Positions 17,667-21,886 of a stretch of DNA of 21,886 nucleotides are shown piece after piece. The stretch spans positions 1 to 21,886 of IMG/VR virus record IMGVR_UViG_3300035680_000102. One strand, 5' to 3'. Made by a program: the position numbers and the translations under genes. The stretch comes from a virus. Positions within the stretch are counted from its first letter, which is position 1. Each line of letters opens with the position of its first letter. Below the pieces are notes generated by a model. It had not been told where the DNA came from and did no database searches. It saw only the letters and a list, made by a program, of their open reading frames with translations.

Positions 17667-18533
17667 TCAATCGGCATTTAAACAGTAAGCAGGCATCCAT
17701 TCCCCTACCCACTTTTGCGGATTCAGTTCAAGGGCTTTAAGGTAAAAGACTTGTGCCTTCTTGTAATCGCCTGTTAGATTGCTTACAAGCTTAAGGATAG
17801 TATACGCTTCAGGGCGTTCAGGATTGAGCTTGCAGGCTTTTAACGCCCAGTATTTAGCACAATATGTAGCTTCAATCGTATTTTCAGAAAGGAAGGCAAG
17901 GCAGGCGTGCAGGTATTGAGCATAGGCGACGTGTGTTTTTGATTCGTGGAATTGAGCCTTGGCAAGGTGCATCAACGGCGAACGCTTAGGCGGTTCTAGG
18001 GATTGAATAGCGAGCGAGCAAGGGCGAGGGTTTGGCGGTTTCAATAGCCGCTTACCCCAGTTGTTTTGAATTAAGCCATGTTCCCCCCACTGGTGACACC
18101 GTGCTTGATAAAGCCGTAGTTCAGGCTTGGAAGAGACTCCTTGCTTGACTTGACAGACCCCCGACGTGGCTTCTATGGCGTTCAACTCCTGTACCGCTTG
18201 CCTAAGTGCGACGCTATCAAAGAGAGGCGTTTCACCTTGTTTGAGGTGCAAGACCCAACGGCAGGACAATTGAGAGATGCCAAGACTCAACAGAGCATTT
18301 TCACTTAAAGCCTTGCGACGCTCAAACAGCAAATCCGCCCCAATATCACAAAGGGCGGATGATTCTTGCTTGCTTAAGGGCTTATTATGGATCACAACGA
18401 GCTGATGAACAGCGTTTAAAACATCAAGGGATTCAAGCCAATTCAAAAGCCCCTTATGCCATACTAGAACAAGACCAATACGCTTAAGGTTCCTTGCATC
18501 CATACACGCCTTGGGGTTCAGGTTCAGTGCCAT
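17667..18533 (-). CDS. Degenerate GT2-glycosyltransferase-like protein with C-terminal TPR
   Basis: A 288-aa protein, first gene of the terminase operon. The order of segments matches TPR-linked family-2 glycosyltransferases: an opening beta strand IGLVLVWHKGLLNWLESL (about 19-36), a second strand LVVIHN, then SENALLSL followed by WVLHLKQGE at 93-101, where active enzymes have W-x-L-x-L-D-x-D-E, then a late ELRLYQ segment like the family's R-L-F. The metal-binding D-x-D is missing, so catalysis is unlikely. Residues about 184-275 form helical repeats; the last (AYTILKLVSNLTGDYKKA, then ALELNP) is a clear TPR. The start could also be Met11 (18503), with AAGG upstream. A scaffold, binding or decoy role is possible; function is unknown. 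Confidence 0.55.
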   Translation of the reverse strand: MALNLNPKACMDARNLKRIGLVLVWHKGLLNWLESLDVLNAVHQLVVIHNKPLSKQESSALCDIGADLLFERRKALSENALLSLGISQLSCRWVLHLKQGETPLFDSVALRQAVQELNAIEATSGVCQVKQGVSSKPELRLYQARCHQWGEHGLIQNNWGKRLLKPPNPRPCSLAIQSLEPPKRSPLMHLAKAQFHESKTHVAYAQYLHACLAFLSENTIEATYCAKYWALKACKLNPERPEAYTILKLVSNLTGDYKKAQVFYLKALELNPQKWVGEWMPAYCLNAD

Positions 18534-18572
18534 ATTTTATTTTTCCCTCTACTTTAAAACAATCCCAAAAAG

Positions 18573-18601
18573 ATTATACGATACCTTTTTTATAGCGTCA
18601 A
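18573..18601 (-). promoter_or_regulatory. Sigma70-type promoter for the terminase operon
   Basis: On the minus strand TTGACG (18601-18596), a 17-base spacer and TATAAT (18578-18573) form a near-consensus promoter. Transcription would begin near 18566, about 33 bases before the first ATG. It is the best promoter in the window and implies that packaging genes can be read by unmodified host RNA polymerase. Confidence 0.85.
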
Positions 18602-18644
18602 GCTAGTTTAGCAAATTGTAAAATACTACAGATGCTTACGTCAA

Positions 18645-18684
18645 TAGGTAACACAAAAGCCCTCGATGATGAGTCGAGGGCTTT
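18645..18684 (-). terminator. Intrinsic terminator after the signal-peptide gene
   Basis: A perfect 11-bp inverted repeat, AAAGCCCTCGA (18656-18666) and TCGAGGGCTTT (18674-18684), has a 7-base loop. On the minus strand it is followed by a T-rich tail (TTTTGTGTT), so it should end the transcript of the gene at 18749-19291 before the terminase promoter. The plus-strand tail is weaker. Confidence 0.8.
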
Positions 18685-18748
18685 GTTGATAAAGAAAGGA
18701 TAAACGATGAAACCACTGTATCGTATCAGTTTTTCAAGGTGTTGTCAA

Positions 18749-19291
18749 CTAGCGTGACACCATAAAAGTTTCTTTTGTAACCTCATCTTGCAAGGTTAAT
18801 TTTAATTGTGGTTTAGTGCCAAGCCGTGCGAGCGTTTTCACTTCAAGAGAATCACCATTATTCAGAGTGCCTAAATCAACGATATTCGTGTAAGGCATGG
18901 ACTCAATACGAGCCTTCTTGTTGCGGTTTTTATCAACCACGATATAAACAGGCGTTCCCAGCAAGCCAACTAGCCAAGCCGTACCAAACGTAAAAAAGCC
19001 AGCAGGTCCACAAATCGCCCACCAAATCCCGACACCACTCCCATTATCAACGGACGAATAAGCAGCCGATCCATCTACACCATTTTTGACTTGAGCATTC
19101 AGTAGACTGACTGGCTTTGGTGAGTTGTTTTGAACAGTGAAAGAATACCCTTCAAACTCCTTGCGAAGCTTTACACTCTTAAGGGGGACTTGTTCAAGAT
19201 CAATCTCAACAAGGGGATTATCCGCCATAGCCAAACACGGCGTGACAAGTAAAGCAAAAGCCAAGTAAAGGCTCATCAATCGTTTATTCAT
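18749..19291 (-). CDS. Secreted or membrane-anchored protein with Sec signal peptide
   Basis: A 180-aa protein of unknown function. The ATG at 19291 is chosen over an upstream in-frame start because AAAGGA lies about eight bases before it and a textbook signal peptide begins there: MNKR, a hydrophobic core (SLYLAFALLV) and cleavage after AMA near residue 23. There is no lipobox (Pro before Cys). The mature part has a beta-rich domain (residues 26-80), then a hydrophobic Trp/Gly segment at about 85-119 that may span or dip into a membrane, followed by the basic KNRNKKAR and a second beta-rich region. Its own promoter and terminator make it look like a moron. Superinfection exclusion or host-envelope change is possible, but no family was recognised. 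Confidence 0.75.
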   Translation of the reverse strand: MNKRLMSLYLAFALLVTPCLAMADNPLVEIDLEQVPLKSVKLRKEFEGYSFTVQNNSPKPVSLLNAQVKNGVDGSAAYSSVDNGSGVGIWWAICGPAGFFTFGTAWLVGLLGTPVYIVVDKNRNKKARIESMPYTNIVDLGTLNNGDSLEVKTLARLGTKPQLKLTLQDEVTKETFMVSR

Positions 19292-19333
19292 GGTTTCATC
19301 CTTTCCTATCGCTCGGCACATCCAAGCCTCCCC

Positions 19334-19362
19334 ATTATAACCGAAGCCGTCCATTTTCGCAA
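19334..19362 (-). promoter_or_regulatory. Promoter for the signal-peptide gene
   Basis: On the minus strand TTGCGA (19362-19357), 17 bases and TATAAT (19339-19334): exact -10, four of six -35 matches. The start would be near 19327, 36 bases before the ATG. The -35 overlaps a 9-bp direct-repeat set, which could be an operator. Confidence 0.7.
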
Positions 19363-19385
19363 CTTTCGCAGGTTTCGCAATCGCA
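19355..19385. repeat. 9-bp direct repeats TTTCGCA over a promoter
   Basis: TTTCGCA occurs at 19355-19361, 19364-19370 and 19373-19379, spaced exactly nine bases, followed by TCGCA at 19381. The first copy covers the -35 of the minus-strand promoter. Regular spacing suggests cooperative protein binding (operator), which is inference. Confidence 0.6.
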
Positions 19386-19402
19386 ACGGATGCAAAACCA
19401 GT

Positions 19403-19418
19403 TTACTGATGTCAGTAA
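19403..19418. promoter_or_regulatory. Operator-like 16-bp palindrome
   Basis: TTACTGA-TG-TCAGTAA has two perfect 7-base arms around TG. It lies about 40 bases upstream of the -35 of the signal-peptide gene. Size and symmetry fit a dimeric helix-turn-helix regulator site; no such regulator is visible in this window. Confidence 0.5.
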
Positions 19419-19663
19419 CGTGGTAGTGTTACCTACACACCATTTCGTTGACGTCACCGATATGATACTGTTATTTGTTGCTTGTTGAACCGTTCGGAAA
19501 TCCCGTACAGTTGCATTGTTAATATGTACGCCTCTCTAAGCTCTAAAAACACACTTCCCCTTGCCTTTATTCATAAATCGCATTTACGCATCGTGTGATT
19601 GATGCCAGTTGTTGCAAAACGCATTATTTAACTATTGCTCGACTGATTAAAAATTCACAACGC

Positions 19664-19720
19664 TTTTTTAACTTTTTTAAAAGACTGCTATATATATTTA
19701 TTTATAAATATATTTTATAA
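19664..19720. other. A+T-rich segment with inverted repeat, possible DNA-unwinding element
   Basis: Only five of 57 bases are G or C. It includes an inverted repeat, ATATATTTA (19692-19700) and TAAATATAT (19705-19713), around TTTA. It directly abuts the tandem arrays on its right, an arrangement typical of iteron-type replication origins. No good DnaA box was found. Confidence 0.45.
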
Positions 19721-19725
19721 CTTTT

Positions 19726-19770
19726 ACCATTACCATAACCATAACCATAACTATTACTATTACTATTACT
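19726..19770. repeat. Hexamer tandem array
   Basis: Seven consecutive six-base units plus three bases: ACCATT, three ACCATA, three ACTATT, then ACT. The units change in blocks, consistent with stepwise duplication. A reverse-complement match (TTATGGTTA, 19934-19942 approximately) lies in the RNA promoter further right. Function is unknown; an initiator-binding array is possible. Confidence 0.85.
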
Positions 19771-19771
19771 G

Positions 19772-19870
19772 CTAGATTTGCTAAGTTTTGCTAGAGTTTG
19801 CTAGAGTTTGCTAGAGTTTGCTAGAGTTTGCTTAGCAAAGCTAGCAAGTGCTAGCATTTGCTAGAAAAGC
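19772..19870. repeat. 10-bp-periodic CTAG array (iteron-like)
   Basis: Ten units, all but the first (nine bases) ten bases long, each begin CT(T)AG or CTAA. Four are identical CTAGAGTTTG (19791-19830). The flanks are variants: CTAGATTTG, CTAAGTTTTG on the left; CTTAGCAAAG, CTAGCAAGTG, CTAGCATTTG, CTAGAAAAGC on the right. TTTGC-TTA-GCAAA (19827-19839) forms an inverted centre. A 10-base period places each unit on nearly the same DNA face, as expected for cooperative binding of an initiator or for intrinsic curvature. Identity as an origin is inference. Confidence 0.85.
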
Positions 19871-19928
19871 TGAAACTCCTCCAAATGATGTATTCCACAA
19901 ATAAATGCTTCCCTTTTATAAACAAGTT

Positions 19929-19937
19929 TGTTATTAT
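19929..19937 (+). promoter_or_regulatory. Extended -10 promoter for the structured RNA
   Basis: TG-T-TATTAT matches the extended -10 form TGnTATAAT with one mismatch. The -35 area (TTCCCT, 19909-19914) is poor, as is common with extended -10 promoters. The expected start is near 19944, three bases before the first hairpin. Confidence 0.5.
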
Positions 19938-19943
19938 GGTTAC

Positions 19944-20067
19944 ATCGGTTGAAACAAGTCAACCCAATATATTTCCTCAAAACAATTTTGAAACACTTTG
20001 ACCCGAAAGGGTTAGAGGGAATATATTAAATCACCTCTCTACCCAAAGTTCAGAGGTGACTTTTTTT
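19944..20067 (+). ncRNA. Candidate structured small RNA, about 124 nt
   Basis: Three helices follow each other without gaps. Helix 1: GGTTGA (19947-19952) with TCAACC (19959-19964). Helix 2: 13 pairs, one G-U, between 19966-19978 and 20015-20027; inside it ACCC-GAAA-GGGT (20001-20012) makes a hairpin with a GNRA tetraloop, extended by G-U and U-A pairs, and AAAA-CAA-TTTT makes a weak second arm, giving a three-way junction. Helix 3: an 8-bp terminator stem with T7. A promoter fits upstream. No known RNA family was recognised. It could act as a free small RNA, an origin-linked RNA or primer, or a leader attenuator. Expression is not shown by sequence. Confidence 0.6.
20031..20067 (+). terminator. 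Intrinsic terminator of the structured RNA
   Basis: TCACCTCT (20031-20038) and AGAGGTGA (20052-20059) pair perfectly with a 13-base loop, followed by C and seven T (20061-20067). No gene precedes it on this strand for over a kilobase, which implies a short non-coding transcript. Confidence 0.9.
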
Positions 20068-20119
20068 GTTCTTTGATTCGTGAATAGAATACTTCCAGTT
20101 GATTTTAGCAAAAAGTGTA

Positions 20120-20285
20120 CTTAAAGCCTTGGGGTTCTACGTTTGAATCGGGGGCTTAAAGGAGAGATATTGCATTTGGAAGGGCTTGACGTGACAAGCT
20201 AAATCTAACGGAAGAGTAGAAGTGGAGCATCCCTTGTTTATGAGGCATGGGGTGCGATGCTTTAAGCCTTCTCTACCCCTTTTTT
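20120..20285 (+). promoter_or_regulatory. Structured leader with mutually exclusive helices (attenuator-like)
   Basis: GGCTTAAAG (20153-20161) can pair with CTTAAAGCC (20120-20128, one mismatch) or perfectly with CTTTAAGCC (20260-20268). Inside the larger helix lie hairpins GCTTG/CAAGC (20184-20188, 20195-20199) and GCATCCC/GGGGTGC (20227-20233, 20249-20255, one G-U). The latter competes with AGCATC/GATGCT. The segment ends in ACCCC and six T (20280-20285), and another stem AGCAGG/CCTGCT (20286-20291, 20315-20320) follows. This layout resembles a switch upstream of an early gene; the ligand or signal is unknown. Confidence 0.45.
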
Positions 20286-20364
20286 AGCAGGTGTTCATTA
20301 TAGTGACGTACCACCCTGCTATTGAAGGGGGTAAAGAAGATTTTAGTTACAATAAAGAAAATCG

Positions 20365-20387
20365 ATGCGAAAGTATCGCATGGAGGG
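20365..20387 (+). promoter_or_regulatory. Hairpin beside the ribosome site of the first early gene
   Basis: ATGCGA (20365-20370) pairs with TCGCAT (20376-20381) around AAGTA, ending immediately before GGAGGG (20382-20387), the ribosome site seven bases before ATG 20395. It may protect the mRNA end or position ribosomes; it could also be a DNA operator. Confidence 0.4.
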
Positions 20388-20394
20388 ATGAATT

Positions 20395-20616
20395 ATGAAC
20401 TTTGATCAAACAAAAGCACTGCAAGCCGAACATGGCAAGTTAAAAGAATACGCAGACTGGCTGAGGATTGGAAACAAGTGCAAGGATGAACTAAATTATG
20501 AGCTACACAAAAAAGTAGAAGCCCTTGAAAGTCGACTTACGGTTGCGAATGAAAGAAACAATCAATTACTTATAGAAATTGCCGAGTTAGAAAAACGCAT
20601 TGAAGAGCTTGAGTAG
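20395..20616 (+). CDS. Small coiled-coil protein
   Basis: A 73-aa highly charged helical protein of unknown function. Residues about 37-73 show Leu/Ile heptads (VEALESRL, then LLIEIAELEKRIEEL), a clear coiled coil; the first 35 residues form another helix. GGAGGG lies seven bases before ATG. A terminator follows its stop, so it appears to be a single-gene transcript after the structured control region. Small coiled-coil proteins among early phage genes often bind host proteins, but that is only a possibility here. Confidence 0.7.
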   Translation: MNFDQTKALQAEHGKLKEYADWLRIGNKCKDELNYELHKKVEALESRLTVANERNNQLLIEIAELEKRIEELE

Positions 20617-20650
20617 CATCCTTCAGAGTATTCTCCAACAATAAAACACA

Positions 20651-20674
20651 GGGGCTACGAAGCCCCTTTTCTCT
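20651..20674 (+). terminator. Intrinsic terminator after the coiled-coil gene
   Basis: GGGGCT (20651-20656), loop ACGA, AGCCCC (20661-20666), then TTTTCTCTT. It lies 34 bases after the stop codon. Confidence 0.9.
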
Positions 20675-20675
20675 T

Positions 20676-20718
20676 CGCCTTAGTGCTTGAATGCCTTAAG
20701 GCGAGTAGAAAATACTCG
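20676..20718 (+). other. Two overlapping hairpins between twin terminators
   Basis: CGCCTTA (20676-20682) pairs with TAAGGCG (20697-20703), and CGAGTA (20702-20707) with TACTCG (20713-20718) around GAAAA; they share two bases, so only one can be complete at a time. No real coding frame is present. From 20770 to 20945 the stretch holds a two-codon ORF behind a ribosome site (20787-20795), a TTGACA without a good -10 (20869-20874), and otherwise nothing recognised. Confidence 0.5.
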
Positions 20719-20738
20719 ATTGTCAATGTTTAACAGAC

Positions 20739-20769
20739 GCAGGGGTACTCAACACCCCTGCTTTTCTTT
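20739..20769 (+). terminator. Second intrinsic terminator before the next early genes
   Basis: GCAGGGGT (20739-20746) and ACCCCTGC (20754-20761) form a perfect 8-bp stem with loop ACTCAAC, followed by TTTTCTTT. Only 70 bases separate it from the previous terminator, with no gene in between. Confidence 0.92.
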
Positions 20770-20945
20770 GAAAGGAAACTTACATCATGCCCTAACCGTT
20801 AAGGCGTCTAAGGAACTGCCCTACGCCGTTACAACCACCCTACGAAACAATCTTTGGCTGTGCTTGCCTTGACAAAAAGCATCACGTCCTAAGCATGACG
20901 GAAGAGATAAACTGCTTGTTTTTACCAAACCTAAAGGAAATAATC

Positions 20946-21317
20946 ATGAAATCTTTACTAGACACCATTTTGCTTGTGAAAGAAAATCCATCTTTCGTCG
21001 ATAACAGACGAGAACGCAGGCTAGTTGACTTTACCCCTATCGATAAGTTTGAGTTGCTTAGCCTTGAGTTGGCTGAAGGGGCTGATGCGTCCCAACACTC
21101 ACCAATAGAGTGGAATGAAGAAAATGTCCTTGAGCAGTTGAAAAGTGATTTAGACTTTGCGATCGAAAAAGCAGAAGGTCAAAGAGGTATTTCTGTTGCT
21201 TTAATGAAAGAAGTTGTTGATATGTGGCTTTTTGCTTTAGAAATTACCGCCGAAAAACCTCAACAAGGCGACGCTTATTACCTGAATTACTTTGAAGCAA
21301 TTAAGAAGTCTATTTAA
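20946..21317 (+). CDS. Hypothetical early protein
   Basis: A 123-aa acidic helical protein of unknown function. The start at 20946 is chosen because AAAGGA (20933-20938) lies seven bases before it; an in-frame ATG at 20895 has no ribosome site. The protein starts with MKSLLDTILLVKENPS, continues with the charged NRRERRLVD, and has several acidic helices, including IEWNEENVLEQLKSDLDFAI. It contains no signal peptide, transmembrane segment or known motif. It begins a tight three-gene run. Confidence 0.75.
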   Translation: MKSLLDTILLVKENPSFVDNRRERRLVDFTPIDKFELLSLELAEGADASQHSPIEWNEENVLEQLKSDLDFAIEKAEGQRGISVALMKEVVDMWLFALEITAEKPQQGDAYYLNYFEAIKKSI

Positions 21318-21334
21318 ACTGAAAGGAACCCCCT

Positions 21335-21583
21335 ATGTCCAGTATTAATACCCGAGTCGATAGAATGCCTTTTGACCCGATCAAGGCTCCCCCAGTCCAC
21401 ACACAACGACGGATTGAAAGCTTGCCACCAGCATTGCAGAAAACAATCGTTGAAAACTACACGCTTAATGTTAAAGCGAATAGCCGTGACGAGTACATCC
21501 AAGCGTTAGATGAAGCACAAGCTCAAGCCCTTATCAATCTAGGACGTGATGAAGCTTTTGAACAAGGAGGTTATAGTGTTTAG
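21335..21583 (+). CDS. Small hypothetical early protein
   Basis: An 82-aa protein of unknown function, 17 bases after the previous stop, with AAAGGA about nine bases before ATG. The N-terminal 30 residues are Pro/Arg-rich and probably extended; the remainder is helical (EYIQALDEAQAQALINL). It ends FEQGGYSV. The last eight bases overlap the next gene, whose ribosome site AAGGAGG is inside this gene. Confidence 0.75.
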   Translation: MSSINTRVDRMPFDPIKAPPVHTQRRIESLPPALQKTIVENYTLNVKANSRDEYIQALDEAQAQALINLGRDEAFEQGGYSV

Positions 21584-21886
21584 TTTTTTCAAACCCAAAA
21601 AACAGCCCTTGACTTTTAAGCAAGGTTTTAAGCATTGCCAGCTGGCTATTGATTACTGGCAGGGGCAGGGCAAAAGCTTAATTGAAGCCGTCGCTTTGCT
21701 TCAAGAGGCGTTAAGGTGTGATCCGCCTGAATCGCCCGAATATCAAAAAGGCTACGAAGCTTACCTTGAACAGTGCATCAAAGTTGTAATGACTCAACAG
21801 GAACAAATCCCAGTGAACACACCACCCGATTTAGCGTGTGACCTGCTTGAGTTCTTAGACGACCCAGTGGTGGAGCCATACGACAA
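21576..21886 (+). CDS. Hypothetical early protein, cut by the window end
   Basis: A GTG start at 21576 has AAGGAGG (21564-21570) five bases upstream and opens a frame that runs to the window end (103 codons visible). The protein starts MFSFFKPKKQPLTFKQG, then continues with a helical segment with AIDYWQGQGKSLIEAVALLQEAL that resembles a single TPR-like helix pair, and a Pro/Asp-rich stretch. It overlaps the previous gene by eight bases, indicating coupling. The C-terminus is not seen and no function can be given. Confidence 0.7.
   Translation, partial: MFSFFKPKKQPLTFKQGFKHCQLAIDYWQGQGKSLIEAVALLQEALRCDPPESPEYQKGYEAYLEQCIKVVMTQQEQIPVNTPPDLACDLLEFLDDPVVEPYD

Larger units (their letters stand above)
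19292..20394. other. 1.1-kb gene-free control region
   Basis: No convincing ORF is present on either strand; the longest candidate frames are under 40 codons and lack ribosome sites. In order it holds: a minus-strand promoter with direct repeats, a palindrome, about 245 bases (19419-19663) in which only a TGACGTCA palindrome at 19449-19456 stands out, an A+T-rich segment, two tandem arrays, a structured RNA with terminator, and a second structured segment up to the first early gene. The layout resembles a replication origin joined to an early control region. Confidence 0.75.

Noticed and set aside
18707-18757. 16-codon plus-strand ORF with AAAGGA upstream
   Set aside because: Too short to support; it is antisense to the end of the signal-peptide gene and no plus-strand promoter was found. 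It might be a relic of a leader.
19448-19476. TTGACG-led plus-strand promoter near a TGACGTCA palindrome
   Set aside because: No acceptable -10 at 16-18 bases; the nearby TATGAT is only seven bases away.
19726-19870. CRISPR array
   Set aside because: Units are 6 and 10 bases, contiguous, without spacers; no cas gene is seen.
19889-19900. Possible DnaA box near the repeat arrays
   Set aside because: TATTCCACA differs from TTATCCACA at two core positions and stands alone.
19885-20001. 38-codon plus-strand ORF starting ATGATG
   Set aside because: It has no ribosome site (CTCCTCC is the wrong strand), overlaps the structured RNA, and has no coding-like composition.
20129-20152. tRNA T-arm-like words (GGTTC and GAATC)
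   Set aside because: They do not form a 7-base T-loop and no acceptor or anticodon arms fit around them.
20294-20312. T7-promoter-like string on the minus strand (TACG-TCACTATAATGA)
   Set aside because: It lacks two internal bases of the T7 core and the GGG start, occurs only once in the window, and no single-subunit RNA polymerase gene is visible.
20687-20872. 61-codon frame between the terminators
   Set aside because: It begins with TTG without a ribosome site and runs through a strong terminator hairpin.
20869-20895. Perfect -35 TTGACA before the early genes
   Set aside because: The best -10 options (TAAGCA, GCATGA) are poor, so a promoter cannot be supported.

Overview
The window is part of a tailed bacteriophage genome (Caudoviricetes), most likely short-tailed. 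The head and tail genes combine an SU10-type major capsid protein with a gene order like T7: adaptor, nozzle, GNAT-fold protein, then a run of internal/ejection proteins. No integrase, repressor, tRNA, rRNA or CRISPR array was seen. The host cannot be named. A glycoside-hydrolase-108-type lysozyme domain inside an ejection protein and a Sec-signal-peptide protein are compatible with a Gram-negative-type envelope. Good Shine-Dalgarno sites, sigma70-like promoters and intrinsic terminators fit a bacterial host.

Positions 1-15748 (plus strand) hold one dense late block: the tail end of an upstream gene, portal, a small overlapping ORF, scaffold, major capsid protein, a decoration-like protein, a strong terminator at 4936-4970, head-tail adaptor, nozzle, GNAT-fold protein, and five likely internal/ejection proteins, the third carrying the lysozyme domain. 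Positions 15745-18533 (minus strand) hold a converging packaging operon: large terminase, small terminase, and a protein that looks like a decayed family-2 glycosyltransferase fused to TPR repeats. A near-consensus promoter precedes the operon. Positions 18749-19291 (minus) hold a separate unit for a signal-peptide membrane protein, with its own promoter and terminator.

Positions 19292-20394 are gene-free and are the most unusual part. They contain a 9-bp direct repeat over a promoter, a 16-bp palindrome, a 91% A+T stretch with an inverted repeat, a hexamer tandem array, a 10-bp-periodic CTAG array (origin-like), a candidate 124-nt structured RNA with its own promoter and terminator, and a second structured segment whose arms can pair in mutually exclusive ways. 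From 20395 to the end (plus strand) small, probably early genes begin. They are interrupted by a 330-base stretch carrying two intrinsic terminators and more hairpins.

Inferred overall logic: a central control region sends a minus-strand packaging/accessory unit one way and small early genes the other way. The virion genes are read from a promoter left of the window and collide tail to tail with the terminase operon. All functions are assigned by reading motifs and context; no database search was run.
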